Shown: positions 41,964 through 51,817, counted from the first letter of the stretch. The stretch is DNA of 64,000 nucleotides from Paraburkholderia nodosa (GCF_001718195.1 NZ_MCNV01000023.1:62001-126000), one strand, 5' to 3'. Notes: generated by a model from the sequence alone, not told the origin. Made by a program: numbers and translations.

Positions 41964-42527
41964 CTACTGCTGCGGATGCTGCTCGGCCCACTCCTTCAAG
42001 GCGCGCAACGTGTTACTCACGTGCTGGTCCGGCGACAGGCTCGTGTATTCGTAGATGATCTTGCCGTCCGGCGCGATCACATACGACACGCGATTGGCCA
42101 TCGACTCGTGCAGCGGCATCGACGCGTCGTACGACTTGATGATCTTCGAGTCTTCGTCGGCGGCAACCGGGAACTTGCTGCGGCACTCGCTCACCGAAAA
42201 CTTCGTGAGCGTGTCGATGTTGTCGTGCGAAACGCCGATCACGGTCGCACCGTACTGCTTGTACTGATCGACCGCTTCAGCGAATTCGTGCGCCTCGATC
42301 GTGCAGCCCTTCGTGAACGCAGCCGGATAGAAGTACACCACCACTGGCCCCTTCTTGAGCTCCGAAGCGAGCGAATAGGTGTAGGTCTTGCCGCCCAGCG
42401 ATGCCTGGGTCGTGAAGTCGGGGGCGGAATCGCCTGGCTTGAGCGTTGCCTGCGCAGACAGCGTAAAGAGCGCAAGCCCGGCGCAGACGAGCGCCGCGGC
42501 TCCCGCCGCAAAGAACCTCGGTTTCAT
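41964..42527 (-). CDS. Exported peroxiredoxin (AhpC/TSA-Bcp type)
   Basis: A thiol peroxidase of 187 residues with a Sec signal peptide (MKPRFFAAGAAALVCAGLAL...SAQA), hence periplasmic, whereas Bcp-type enzymes are usually cytoplasmic. The peroxidatic cysteine is Cys75 in YPAAFTKGCTIEAHEFAEA. The second cysteine expected five residues later in PrxQ is replaced (His). Another cysteine, Cys115 in FSVSECRSKFP, could resolve it. The start ATG at 42527 is the only one giving a signal peptide directly. The upstream open frame is unrelated. It is a single gene, and partners for reduction (a periplasmic thioredoxin-like protein) are not nearby. Confidence 0.9.
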   Translation of the reverse strand: MKPRFFAAGAAALVCAGLALFTLSAQATLKPGDSAPDFTTQASLGGKTYTYSLASELKKGPVVVYFYPAAFTKGCTIEAHEFAEAVDQYKQYGATVIGVSHDNIDTLTKFSVSECRSKFPVAADEDSKIIKSYDASMPLHESMANRVSYVIAPDGKIIYEYTSLSPDQHVSNTLRALKEWAEQHPQQ

Positions 42528-42690
42528 GTCAAATGCCCTCGAGTTGAATCGCCACGCCGGCGCGCGTTTTGCCCGCGGGTCTTGCCCATCATGCAAATGA
42601 GACGCATGACGCCGCGACGATACCGATATTGGATCACACAATTGCGGCACTCGCAGCGCGTCCCCCGGGCGCAAACCTGACAAGCTGTAT

Positions 42691-44073
42691 TCAACCCTCG
42701 GCATAAGCCGTGAACCACGCGCCGGCCCACAGGTTCAACTCGCCGAGCAGCGGCGGCGTGAGCGCATTGAACATGCCTCCGGCCTCGCGCGCGAGGCGCT
42801 GCGCACCGTCGTGATCGCCGCGCTCGGCCGCGGTCGCGATGCGCAGCAGCGTACCGAGCTCGCCCCGATGACCGTCGACGGCCTCGACGATCTCGCGCGA
42901 AAGGCCGAGACGATCGAGCGTGTGCTCGGGCGTCGAGCCGACCAGCACGTGCACGAGCGAGAAGATGCCGGTCATGAAGGCGGCATCGGCAAAATCGGGG
43001 TCCTGCGGGCTCAGGCTGCGCGCGGCAAGTTCCATGAAATGCGAGCGTGTGCCCGCGAGCTGCACGAGCGGGTCCGAGCCCCACGGCAGGTCGCGTCCGC
43101 TCGCGTAGAGCAGCAGTTGCGCCCAGCGCGCGATCTGGCGCGTGCCCGCCGCGAGCACCGCTTCGCGCAGCGACGAAATCGGCCGCCCCGGCGAGTACGC
43201 GCTCGAATTGACGAGACGCAACAGTTGCACCACTACGCCGGGGTGGCTGCGCAGTTCGCGCTCGAGTTCAGCCGTGCCGACGTCGTTGGCGACCAGCGCG
43301 AGCAGGCGCACGAGCGCGAGGCGCGAGGCGCGCACGCGCGGCGCGCGCAGCACCTGCGGGCGCGCGAAGAAGTAGCCCTGAAACAGCTCGAAGCCGAGCG
43401 ACGAGGCCAGCTCGAAGTCCTCGCCCGTCTCGACCTTCTCGGCGATCAGCGTCTTGCCGTGCGCGGCGAGGCTCGCGACGAGCCCAGGCAATGCCGCGCG
43501 CTCGGTCTGCAGCAGGTCGACCTTGATGATGTCCGCGTAGGGCAACGCGCGCAGCAGGTTCTCCGTGATCTCGCACACGTCGTCGAAGGCAATGCGGTAG
43601 CCGGCGCGGCGCAGTTGCGCGAGACGCTCCAGCACCGCGGCGTCGAAGCGCACGTGTTCGAGCACCTCCAGCACGAAGCGACCCGGCGGCAGCAGATGCA
43701 CGATGTCGTCGAACAGCAACTCGCGGCTGATATTGACATAGCCGTAGTGACGGCCAAGCACCGCGGGCACGCCGAGCTGGCCGATCGTGCGGGTCATCAC
43801 CTGGGCCGTGGCGAGCGCGTCGTCGTCGACGTCCGCGCGGTTCTGCGCGCCGCCGCGGAACAGCAGCTCATAGGCGTTGAGCGCGCCATTGCGATCGAGA
43901 ATAGGCTGCCGCCCGAGATAGACGAACGGCTGCGGACCCGTTGATGACCCGGTAGCAAGGTCCGGTTGTGAAGCTGACGGCATAGAAGGCGCGGAACCAG
44001 GGGTGCCCCTGCCCGCATCGTCTCGCGCAGCCTCGCTTGCCGGCGCGGCAAACGCTGACGATGAATCGGACAT
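42691..44073 (-). CDS. EAL-HDOD signalling protein with degenerate EAL (YuxH-like)
   Basis: A 460-residue protein of the YuxH/CdgJ type. After a disordered N-terminus (about 1-50) comes an EAL-like domain (PFVYLGRQPILDRNGALNAY, the 'EAL' being ELL in YELLFRGG) and then an HDOD domain (LRSHPGVVVQLLRLVNSSAY, then GTRQIARWAQLLLYASGRD). Key metal and c-di-GMP residues of an active phosphodiesterase are largely missing, so it probably acts as a scaffold or binds ligand without cleaving it. Start ATG at 44073. It is divergent from the GGDEF-EAL gene at 44320. Confidence 0.88.
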   Translation of the reverse strand: MSDSSSAFAAPASEAARDDAGRGTPGSAPSMPSASQPDLATGSSTGPQPFVYLGRQPILDRNGALNAYELLFRGGAQNRADVDDDALATAQVMTRTIGQLGVPAVLGRHYGYVNISRELLFDDIVHLLPPGRFVLEVLEHVRFDAAVLERLAQLRRAGYRIAFDDVCEITENLLRALPYADIIKVDLLQTERAALPGLVASLAAHGKTLIAEKVETGEDFELASSLGFELFQGYFFARPQVLRAPRVRASRLALVRLLALVANDVGTAELERELRSHPGVVVQLLRLVNSSAYSPGRPISSLREAVLAAGTRQIARWAQLLLYASGRDLPWGSDPLVQLAGTRSHFMELAARSLSPQDPDFADAAFMTGIFSLVHVLVGSTPEHTLDRLGLSREIVEAVDGHRGELGTLLRIATAAERGDHDGAQRLAREAGGMFNALTPPLLGELNLWAGAWFTAYAEG

Positions 44074-44319
44074 GGCGGATGACTCGTACGGATGGAATGG
44101 CCGGTAATGGCCGCCGACGCGCCGGGCCGCCCCTGCGGCCCGCAAGACGGGCGCTTCACGCGCGCCGACCCATCGCGCATGGCGAACGGCGTCTCGACCG
44201 GCGCCACTTTAACCGAATCTGGACGCCACCGCACCGATCTCCCGTCACGTTTATGCGTTAGGTGTTTTTTCGGTCGCCGCGGCTAAAGATTTCCCGTCCC
44301 GGGTCGATAACTTGCTCTG

Positions 44320-46371
44320 ATGGGCGGCTTCAGCCGGACGTGGAAACCGGCCGGGATGCCACAGACAAACAAAGGGTTGCCAGCGACAGACATGGAAGCG
44401 AACAGGATCTCCGCGCCCCGCGAGGGCTGGTTGCGCACGGTCGTCGACCGGTTTTACGCGCTTGCCGGCCTCAAGGGCGTTGCCGGCGACCCGCCCATGC
44501 CTGGCGACGCGAACGCCTCACATGCCGCGCAGGCGCAGAGCGCGGCGCGCGCAGCCGAAACAGCCGACGACAAAGCCGCCGCGCCGCTCGTGCCCCCCTC
44601 GCCTCCCGCCGCCGAACCCGACTACGCCGACGCCGTTTCGCTCTCGTTCGAGAGCACGGCCGCCGCGGTGGACTTCCTCGTGCACGTGGACGCGAGGCTG
44701 CACTTTCTCTACGTCTCCGACGCGAGCCTGCGCTTCGCGGGATATCACCGCGAGTTCCTGCTCGGCGCCACGCTCGCCGACATCGTCACGCCCGAGCATC
44801 ACGAGCGCCTCGAAGCGCTGATCGCGCGCGCCGCGCACAGCGGCGCCGTGGAAAAGGACACCATCGACCTCGTCAAGGCGCTCACCTACCCGCTTCCCGT
44901 GGAGCTGCGCGTGCAGCGCGCCCAGTATGGCGAGACGACCGGCTTCGCCGTGGCGGGCTTCGACGTTTCCGGCTGGCAGGGCACCGAGGCCGCGCTCACG
45001 CACGCGCTCCATCACGATCCGCTCACCGGTCTGCCCAACCAGACCGCGCTCGCGCCCGAGCTGCAGCGCGCCCAGGCCGACGCGGACCATTTCGGCGTGC
45101 CGGTGGCGCTGCTGCTGCTCGACCTCGACGACTATCAGCGTGTGAACCGCGCGCTCGGCTACGACGCCGGCGACGAGCTGCTGCGCGAGACCGCGCGGCG
45201 CCTCACCCACCTCGCGCTGCAGGGCGAGATGATCGCGCGCATCGGCAGCGACGAGTTCGCCATCCTGATCACGCCGCAACGCCACGCCGCGCCCGACGAA
45301 GTGCGCGCCGCCGCCGAAGCGCTCGGCCGCCGCCTGCTCACCTCCATCCTGCAGCCGTACTCGTTTCGCAACCAGCCCGTGCACCTTTCGGCGAGCATCG
45401 GCATTGCCTTCCATCCCGACCAGCGCCCGGACGCCTCCGGGGCGGGCGAGGGCGAGGCCGATGCCAGCGCCGACACCACGCCGCTCATCCGCCGCGCGGA
45501 CCAGGCGCTCCAGCAGGCCAAGGCGATCGGCGGCAACACGCTGACGTTGCACGTGCCCGTCGACGATCCCACCGACGCCATACGCCTGAAGCTGGAGTCG
45601 GACCTCTACGACGGTGTGCGCAACGGCGAATTCTCGCTACACTTCCAGCCCATCACGAGCAGCGCTTCGCGCGGCGTGGTCGGCGTGGAGGCATTGATCC
45701 GCTGGCAACATCCATTGCACGGTCTCGTGCCGCCATCAACGTTTATTCCGCTTGCGGAATCCGTCGGCCTGATTAATTATCTCGGCAACTGGGTTTTGAA
45801 GGCTGCCTGTATGCAACTGACCCAATGGGACGAGCAAGGCATCGAGCTGCAGTACGTGGCGGTCAATGTCTCGCCCCAGCAGTTCCGCAATCCGCGGTTC
45901 AGGGAAAGTGTCGAGGAGGCGATCGAGCTCACCGGAGTCGATCCGGGCCGGCTGGTGTTCGAGATCACCGAAAGCCTGCTCATGCACGATCCGCAGCATG
46001 CGAAAACGCTGCTCGAAGAGCTCACCTCGCTTGGCATTCGCTTCGCGGTGGACGACTTCGGCACCGGGTATTCGAGTCTGGCGTATCTGCAGCGCTTCCC
46101 GCTCTCGAAGCTGAAGATCGATCGAAGCTTCGTCGAGAACCTCATCACTTCGCGCAACGATCAGGCGATCGTCAACGCGGTGGTGGGGCTCGCGCGTACG
46201 CTCGATCTCGAGCTCGTGGCAGAGGGCGTGGAGACGGAGGCGCAGCGCGAGCTGCTGACGAACATGGGTTGCGAGCATATCCAGGGATGGCTCGTCTGCA
46301 AGGCGCTGCCTTCAGAAGAATTGCAGCAGCGCTTCGTTTCGGGTGCGTTGCACGTGCACGAGGTGCAATGA
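44320..46371 (+). CDS. PAS-GGDEF-EAL c-di-GMP signalling protein
   Basis: A 683-residue protein. A PAS domain (about 100-215, VDFLVHVDARLHFLYVSDAS) is followed by GGDEF (about 220-410) and EAL (about 425-675). The GGDEF signature is altered to GSDEF (ARIGSDEFAIL), so cyclase activity is doubtful. The EAL domain has all the catalytic signatures: VGVEALIRWQHP, VNVSPQQFRN, FEITESLLM, DDFGTGYSSL, LKIDRSFV, AEGVETEAQ. The likely activity is therefore c-di-GMP phosphodiesterase, perhaps regulated by GTP on the degenerate GGDEF. The start is uncertain, with ATGs at 44320, 44356 and 44392, none with a strong ribosome binding site. The HDOD gene follows 39 bp later. Confidence 0.92.
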   Translation: MGGFSRTWKPAGMPQTNKGLPATDMEANRISAPREGWLRTVVDRFYALAGLKGVAGDPPMPGDANASHAAQAQSAARAAETADDKAAAPLVPPSPPAAEPDYADAVSLSFESTAAAVDFLVHVDARLHFLYVSDASLRFAGYHREFLLGATLADIVTPEHHERLEALIARAAHSGAVEKDTIDLVKALTYPLPVELRVQRAQYGETTGFAVAGFDVSGWQGTEAALTHALHHDPLTGLPNQTALAPELQRAQADADHFGVPVALLLLDLDDYQRVNRALGYDAGDELLRETARRLTHLALQGEMIARIGSDEFAILITPQRHAAPDEVRAAAEALGRRLLTSILQPYSFRNQPVHLSASIGIAFHPDQRPDASGAGEGEADASADTTPLIRRADQALQQAKAIGGNTLTLHVPVDDPTDAIRLKLESDLYDGVRNGEFSLHFQPITSSASRGVVGVEALIRWQHPLHGLVPPSTFIPLAESVGLINYLGNWVLKAACMQLTQWDEQGIELQYVAVNVSPQQFRNPRFRESVEEAIELTGVDPGRLVFEITESLLMHDPQHAKTLLEELTSLGIRFAVDDFGTGYSSLAYLQRFPLSKLKIDRSFVENLITSRNDQAIVNAVVGLARTLDLELVAEGVETEAQRELLTNMGCEHIQGWLVCKALPSEELQQRFVSGALHVHEVQ

Positions 46372-46410
46372 TGCGGGCATCGCAAACAGCAGGGCTTTCG
46401 CGAAATTGAC

Positions 46411-47862
46411 ATGGTTCAGATGGTAAAGGCCGTCCTGCTAGACCGCTTGTGGGCCCGCATGAATGAACGCGGGGACTTCCCCTTGCTGTCGCAATCGCTG
46501 CGTACCACAGTCGCGGCGATGACCAACGACGATTACGATTTCAGCGCGCTCGTGAAGGTCGTGCTCTCGGATTTCGCGCTCACGCAGAAGGTGCTGCGTC
46601 TCGCGAATTCGGCCATGTACATGGCGTTCGGCGGCAACATCACGACCGTCACGCGCGCGCTGATGGTCCTCGGCATGGACGCGGTCGGCCATCTCGTCGT
46701 CGGCCTGAAGATCGTCGATCACTTTCACCACAGCGCGCCGCGCCGCATCGACGCCAAGCTCGAACTGAACCGCACCATGCTCTCGGGCTGCGTCGCACGC
46801 AAGCTCACCGAGCACGGCGACCTGCGCGCGGGCGAAGAGGCCGTGGTCTGCACGCTCATGCGCCAGGTGGGCAAGCTGCTCGTGGTGTTCTATCTCGAGC
46901 CCGAGTGGGACCAGATCCGCCGCGAGATCGACGAAGGCGCGAGCGACGACGAGGCCTGCCTCGAAGTGCTCGGCGTGACCTTCGAAGAGCTCGGCCTCGA
47001 AGCCGCCACGCGCTGGCGCCTGCCCGACACGATCCGTGCAGGCATGCGCCAGTACGACCCGGCCGACAAGGAACCGCGCGACGTGCAGTGGCTGCGCGCC
47101 ATCACCAACTATTCGACGGAAGTCGCGCGCGTGCTGACCACGCAGGGCCTCTCCGAAGAGATGCGCGAGACGCATATCGCCGAGCTGGCGCAGCACTACG
47201 GCCGCGCGCTCTCGACCGATGCCGACGTGCTCGTGCAGATGAGCCTCGCGCTTGCGCGCGAAGAAGCCGAAGACGGCGTTATGCGCGAGATCGTCGAATT
47301 GCGCGCCAATGCCGACGCCATCGCTCGCGAAGCGCTCGATCCCGAGGCGCGCATTGCGGCTGGCGTCGAGGACCTGCGCGCATTGCCGGCGGACAGCGCG
47401 CTGAGCACCGCCCTCACGCTCGCGACCGAAACCGTGCTCGCGGGCCTGGGTTTCGCCCGCAGCGTGGTATTCGTGCGACGCGGGGCGAACATGTTCGAGG
47501 CGCAGCACGGCTTCGGCCCGCACATGGGCGACGTGCTGCCCAAGCTCGCGTTTTCCGCCGCGTTCCAGCCCGACGTGTTTCACCTCGCCATCGCGAACAA
47601 GGTCGGCATTTTCATCGAGAATGCGCGCGATGCGAAGATACTCGCGCGCCTGCCCGGCTGGTATCGCTCGAGCTTCGACGACGCGCGCGCGTTCGTCCTG
47701 CTGCCCGTGGGCGCGCCTGGCGTCGAGCCCGTGGCGCTGATGTACGGCGACTGGCTCGTGACCCAGGAGCCACGCCGCATTTCACAGAAAGAGATGAGCG
47801 CGCTGAACGATCTCGCGCAGCAGCTCGCGCGCTTCTTCACGCACGTACCGCAAACCGCCTGA
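46411..47862 (+). CDS. HDOD-domain signalling protein with C-terminal GAF-like region
   Basis: A 483-residue protein. The HDOD domain at about residues 20-220 (FPLLSQSLRTTVAAMTNDDY, then FALTQKVLRLANSAMYMAFG) is related to HD phosphohydrolases but lacks the metal-binding HD pair. After a helical linker, residues ~320-480 look GAF-like (FARSVVFVRRGANMFEAQHG, then ARAFVLLPVGAPGVEPVALM). HDOD proteins act as signalling scaffolds. It probably shares a transcript with the GGDEF-EAL gene, which suggests a joint role in c-di-GMP control of motility or attachment (inference). Confidence 0.88.
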   Translation: MVQMVKAVLLDRLWARMNERGDFPLLSQSLRTTVAAMTNDDYDFSALVKVVLSDFALTQKVLRLANSAMYMAFGGNITTVTRALMVLGMDAVGHLVVGLKIVDHFHHSAPRRIDAKLELNRTMLSGCVARKLTEHGDLRAGEEAVVCTLMRQVGKLLVVFYLEPEWDQIRREIDEGASDDEACLEVLGVTFEELGLEAATRWRLPDTIRAGMRQYDPADKEPRDVQWLRAITNYSTEVARVLTTQGLSEEMRETHIAELAQHYGRALSTDADVLVQMSLALAREEAEDGVMREIVELRANADAIAREALDPEARIAAGVEDLRALPADSALSTALTLATETVLAGLGFARSVVFVRRGANMFEAQHGFGPHMGDVLPKLAFSAAFQPDVFHLAIANKVGIFIENARDAKILARLPGWYRSSFDDARAFVLLPVGAPGVEPVALMYGDWLVTQEPRRISQKEMSALNDLAQQLARFFTHVPQTA

Positions 47863-47923
47863 CTCCCGACTGAGTTACGACTGAGCGCGGCGCCGCATCG
47901 CTTCGCGGCACCGCCCCGCCCGC

Positions 47924-49309
47924 TCAATCCTCGATCCGCTCCAGCCCCTCGTCTTCCGCGTCGCGCCCGGACGTACCCGCCCATTCCGCCGCCGTGAGCG
48001 AGATCGCCGCGACGGTTGCGGCGTCGAGCGGCGCGAGTTCCGCGCACAGCGCGTCCACACGGGCCCAGTCCGCACGCTCCAGCGCCTCGGAAAGTTCGAG
48101 CAGCCGCCCGAGCGCGCCTTCACGCTTCACGATCGCCGTGCGGATCGGCTTGGCCAGCGTGAGCACTTCGAGCGTGCTTTCGAGCGGACCGCCGAACACC
48201 GCCTCGACGAACGAGAACACCCCCACGAGGAACGCCGCGTCTTCCTCTTCGAGATGTGCCTTGGCAAGTTGCGTCACCGCGATTTCCATGAAGCGCGCAC
48301 GCGTGGCCACGAGTTGCAGCAGCGGGTCGTCTTCGGCGGCGATCTTGCGGCCGTCCGCGTATAGCAGCAACTGCGTCCAGCGCGCGATCGCGTTGGTGCC
48401 GGTCGCATTGATCGCCTCGCGCAGTGTCGTCACCTTGCGGCCGATGTTCATGCTGCCCGAGTTGGCAAGCCGCATCAGATGCATCACGAGCACGGGGTTG
48501 AGCTTCAGCTCCGCTTCGAGCTGCGCGACGGTGGGCTCGGCCGCGAGCAGATGCAGCAGGTTCAGCAACGCCTGGCGCGGCGCGCTCGAGCGGCGCGCGC
48601 CGCCGTGCGGTTTCGCGAAGAAGTAGCCCTGGAAGCGGTCGAAACCGAGCTCGTGCGCGCGCTGATAGTCGGCCTGGGTCTCGACGCCCATGGCCACGAG
48701 AAGCTTGCCCGCCGCCTTCATCACGCTCGCGAACTTCGGCAGCACCGCGGGCGCGATCTCGCGGATATCGATCTTGATGGCGTCCACATACGGCAGCAGT
48801 TTCGCGAGCGACTCGTCCGCCTTCGACACGTGGTCGAGCGCGAAGCGATAACGACGGCGGTGCAGTTCGACGAGCCGCGCGATCAGATCCGCATCCGCGC
48901 CGATGTCCACGGGCAACTCGAGCATGACGCGCTCGGGGCTCACGCGCTGCAGACTGTCGTGAAAAAGCGCGTCGCGAGTCATGTCGAGCCAGGCGGGATG
49001 GCCCGCGAGCGAGGCGCGCAAGGCGGGTGCGGCGAAGCTTTTGAGGAGCGCGGTGCTAGTGGCGGAAGGCTTGGGCGGCAGGCCCGAGGCCTGGTCTTTG
49101 GCGGCCGCTTCGGCCTCTTGTGCGATTTCGGCGCTTTCGCGCCGGTCCACGAGGCGCGGCGACGTCTCGAACGCACAGAGGAGCCCCTCCCGGTCGAGCA
49201 TCGGCTGGCGCGCGAAATACACGTCGATGGGCGGGCCGGCTTGTTCCGGCGACTGCGTGCTGCCCGCGACTCCCGACATCTGCGGCCGGTCTGCGGCGTT
49301 CAAGCTCAT
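47924..49309 (-). CDS. EAL-HDOD signalling protein, second copy, EAL strongly degenerate
   Basis: A 461-residue paralogue of the protein at 42691-44073: EAL-like domain (IDVYFARQPMLDREGLLCAF, where the EAL position reads ETS in FETSPRLV), and HDOD (LKLNPVLVMHLMRLANSGSM, then GTNAIARWTQLLLYADGRK). It ends with an acidic tail (EDEGLERIED). The catalytic EAL residues are lost. The start ATG at 49309 (MSLNAADRPQ) is chosen because the long upstream open frame has no EAL similarity. It converges with the HDOD gene, leaving 61 bp between stops. Confidence 0.87.
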   Translation of the reverse strand: MSLNAADRPQMSGVAGSTQSPEQAGPPIDVYFARQPMLDREGLLCAFETSPRLVDRRESAEIAQEAEAAAKDQASGLPPKPSATSTALLKSFAAPALRASLAGHPAWLDMTRDALFHDSLQRVSPERVMLELPVDIGADADLIARLVELHRRRYRFALDHVSKADESLAKLLPYVDAIKIDIREIAPAVLPKFASVMKAAGKLLVAMGVETQADYQRAHELGFDRFQGYFFAKPHGGARRSSAPRQALLNLLHLLAAEPTVAQLEAELKLNPVLVMHLMRLANSGSMNIGRKVTTLREAINATGTNAIARWTQLLLYADGRKIAAEDDPLLQLVATRARFMEIAVTQLAKAHLEEEDAAFLVGVFSFVEAVFGGPLESTLEVLTLAKPIRTAIVKREGALGRLLELSEALERADWARVDALCAELAPLDAATVAAISLTAAEWAGTSGRDAEDEGLERIED

Positions 49310-49574
49310 GGGGTCCCCCGCGCGGCGCCGCGCGCATGGCGGCGCCCTGGTCTTGTTTCTTGGCATGCCGCAACCGTTTGCGCTTGGCACAGATCGCGCA
49401 CCCGACGCGGCACTTTCTTGGCTCGATTTTATCCTGGCAAGTAAGGCGCGGAAATGAAGTTCTGCGCAATCCGCGGGATTTTTTTGCAGTTTTTGCAGTG
49501 CCACACGCGTCGCTTGCACCGCGTTGCCGCTCGACGCACGAACGATTTGATACGCAATCCGAAGCAAAGACGCG

Positions 49575-49613
49575 AAAAAAACCGACCGGCTGGATTTCGT
49601 CCAGCCAGTCGGT
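49575..49613 (-). terminator. Intrinsic terminator of the substrate-binding protein gene
   Basis: A 14-bp stem (49581-49594 with 49600-49613, one G-T type mismatch), loop of 5, then on the minus strand a run of seven T (49581-49575). It lies 20 bp past the stop of the gene at 49634-50434 and closes the whole arginine module. Confidence 0.9.
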
Positions 49614-49633
49614 CTATCGGCGGTACTGGTCGA

Positions 49634-50434
49634 TTACTTGAGCACGACCTTCACGTCGAAATACTTCGCCGCGATGCGGTCGATCGTGCCGTCCGCTTTC
49701 AGGTCCTTGAGCGCACCGTTCAGCGCTGCCTTGAGCGCTGCGTCGTTCTTGCGCACACCGTAGCCCACGCCCTCGCCGAGCAGCTTCGCATCAACGACCT
49801 GCGGGCCCGCGAACGCGAAAGCCGCGCCCTGCGGCTTGTTCAGGAAGCCCTTGGAAGCGGCTTCGGCGTCCAGAAACGAGGCGTCGAGGCGGCCCGAAAC
49901 GAGATCCGCGTAGATCTGGTCCTGCGTCGGGTACGGCACGACGTCGACGCCCGCGGGCGCCCACTTCGCTTTCGCGTAGGTCTCCTGGATCGTGCCCTGG
50001 AGCACGCCCACGTGCTTGCCCTTGAGCGACTCGGGCGTGGGCTGCAGCGTGCTGCCCTTCTTCGCGATCATCTGGTTCGGGATTGCGTAGATCGGGTCGG
50101 TGAAGTCGATGGCCTGGCGGCGCTGGTCCGTGATCGACATGTCGGAATTGATCGCGGCGAACTTGCGCGCCTGCAGCGCCGGAATCAGGCCGTCGAACGA
50201 GTTTTCCACCCACACGCACTTTGCCTTGAGCTTCGCGCAGACGGCATTGCCCACGTCGATATCGAAGCCCTGCAGTTCGCCCGCGGGCGACTTCGATTCG
50301 AACGGCGCGTACGACGCCTCCACGCCAAAGCGGACTTCCTTGATATCGGCGGCGTGTGCGGCCCCTGCCGCGCCTGCCGTCATGGCGCCCGCGCAGAATG
50401 CGAGCGTTGCCAGCTTGTTCCAGTTCGTCTTCAT
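49634..50434 (-). CDS. aotJ: Arginine/ornithine-type ABC transporter substrate-binding protein
   Basis: Periplasmic binding protein of 266 residues with a Sec signal peptide (KLATLAFCAGAMTAGAAG..., cleavage after AHA). The mature start, ADIKEVRFGVEASYAPFESK, is the standard family-3 amino-acid-binding N-terminus. AINSDMSITDQRRQAIDFTD and GKHVGVLQGTIQETYAKAKW are further signatures of the lysine/arginine/ornithine (LAO/HisJ/AotJ) group. It is separated from its probable permease and ATPase genes (59357-61585) by the whole ast operon. It has its own promoter region and terminator. Symbol assigned by analogy with Pseudomonas. Confidence 0.9.
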   Translation of the reverse strand: MKTNWNKLATLAFCAGAMTAGAAGAAHAADIKEVRFGVEASYAPFESKSPAGELQGFDIDVGNAVCAKLKAKCVWVENSFDGLIPALQARKFAAINSDMSITDQRRQAIDFTDPIYAIPNQMIAKKGSTLQPTPESLKGKHVGVLQGTIQETYAKAKWAPAGVDVVPYPTQDQIYADLVSGRLDASFLDAEAASKGFLNKPQGAAFAFAGPQVVDAKLLGEGVGYGVRKNDAALKAALNGALKDLKADGTIDRIAAKYFDVKVVLK

Positions 50435-50764
50435 CAGTGTCTCTTTCCAGTCAGATTGGGTGCGTCGGCGAAACCCGTTCTTGCAGCTTCATGGTTGGAT
50501 TCGCGGCTAAAAAACGGCTTGCCGGCGCCGGCACAGGATCGCTGCACCAAAAACACGGCTCAATCGCGCGCACCGTGTGTGGTGCGCCGCAACAACCGCG
50601 AGGGCGCGATTGTACCGCGACGGCGCCGGCGCCCCGCCGCGCGGGCGGCAAGCGGCGCAAGGCGCGCCCGCGCGCGGCTGAGCGACCACGCAGTGCGTTC
50701 GAACATGCAAGTGGGTGTCGTGGATGCGCAAGCGCGTGACAGCGCGTGCGCTCGCGGCTAGCGC
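50435..50764. other. 330-bp region between astE and aotJ
   Basis: On the minus strand there is a TACAAT -10 hexamer (50614-50609) in an otherwise extremely GC-rich stretch, a likely promoter for aotJ separate from the ast operon. Further on is a palindrome TGCCGGCGCCGGCA followed by AGCCGTTTTTT (around 50510-50535), which may act as a weak early terminator in the aotJ leader. No gene is seen. Confidence 0.45.
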
Positions 50765-51817
50765 TCAGGCGAGCGCGGCGAGCGTCTCGCGGGTCGTATC
50801 GACGACGAGCAGGCCCGCGCGCAAGCCCGGCTTCACGCCCGGATTCGGAAACACGATGCGCTCCTCGTCGTGCTGCACCACGTAGCGGTAGGCACCGTCT
50901 TCCGCCAGCACCTCGCCGCGCGCGAACGGCGTGAAGTTCGGCACGTCGGCGGCCACGTTGAGCTTGAGCGCCGCGCTCTGCTTCGTGATCTGGCCGATCA
51001 CCGTGAAGATGCGCGGCATCTGCGCGCCCTTCGGCAACGACAATTCCCCCGCCACGAGACGGCGCACGGCGGCATCGACGCCTGCGAAGCGAGCCAGGTC
51101 GTTCTGGCCGAACGGACGCACCTTGCCCAGTTCGAGCGTGCAGGCGAGCGCGCCACACGTCTCGGCCGTAAACGACGACAAGGTCGCGCCCTTCTCGGTG
51201 TGGATCAGCACGGCTGCGATGCGCGCGTCGGCGAGCCATTCGAGCATCGCGCGCGCGGGCGGCTCGCCCGTGTGCGGCAGCAGCGCGAACTGCTCGAACG
51301 CCGAAGCGCGGATCGCCGTGTGCATGTCGAGGTGCCAGCGCGCGAAGGGCGCAGCGGCAGAACTCGCGGCCTTCGCGAAGAAACGCTGCGCCGCCGCTTC
51401 GAGCGCCGCGGCGCGCGGCGCCTCGCGGCTCGCCGGCACACGCGCATGGCGGCCGCCGAACAGGCGGTTGAGATCGTCGTCGAGATAGCGCTCGCCCACG
51501 CGCATCGCGCCGGCATTGCCGAGCACCGCGAGCACGCGGCAGGCGAGCGGCGAGCGGCCCGCCGCGATGTCGGCCACGAGCTGCGAGAGCAGTTCGATCG
51601 GCGCCGTTTCGTCGCCGTGTACGCCTGCCGAAAGCAGCACGCTGCGCGTCGTCTCGTCGACGTGTGCCGGCTCCAGCTCCACCACGCCCTCGTCGAGCCA
51701 TTGCCAGCGCACGCCGCCCGCGCATTCGCCGCGCGCGGCTTGCGGCGTGGCCGGGCGCGAGCCCGCAAGCGTGTACGCGAGAAAATCCGCAAGCGGGGTA
51801 TCAGCGCTGGAAGTCAT
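50765..51817 (-). CDS. astE: Succinylglutamate desuccinylase
   Basis: Last step of the AST pathway: N-succinylglutamate to glutamate and succinate. A 350-residue zinc hydrolase of the AstE/aspartoacylase family. Zinc ligands are visible as H-x-x-E in LLSAGVHGDETAPIELLSQL and the His of RWHLDMHTAIR. The catalytic Glu region is in AVLIHTEKGATLSSFTAE. Its start overlaps the end of astB by 17 bp, so translation is coupled. Length is close to the family norm. Confidence 0.95.
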   Translation of the reverse strand: MTSSADTPLADFLAYTLAGSRPATPQAARGECAGGVRWQWLDEGVVELEPAHVDETTRSVLLSAGVHGDETAPIELLSQLVADIAAGRSPLACRVLAVLGNAGAMRVGERYLDDDLNRLFGGRHARVPASREAPRAAALEAAAQRFFAKAASSAAAPFARWHLDMHTAIRASAFEQFALLPHTGEPPARAMLEWLADARIAAVLIHTEKGATLSSFTAETCGALACTLELGKVRPFGQNDLARFAGVDAAVRRLVAGELSLPKGAQMPRIFTVIGQITKQSAALKLNVAADVPNFTPFARGEVLAEDGAYRYVVQHDEERIVFPNPGVKPGLRAGLLVVDTTRETLAALA

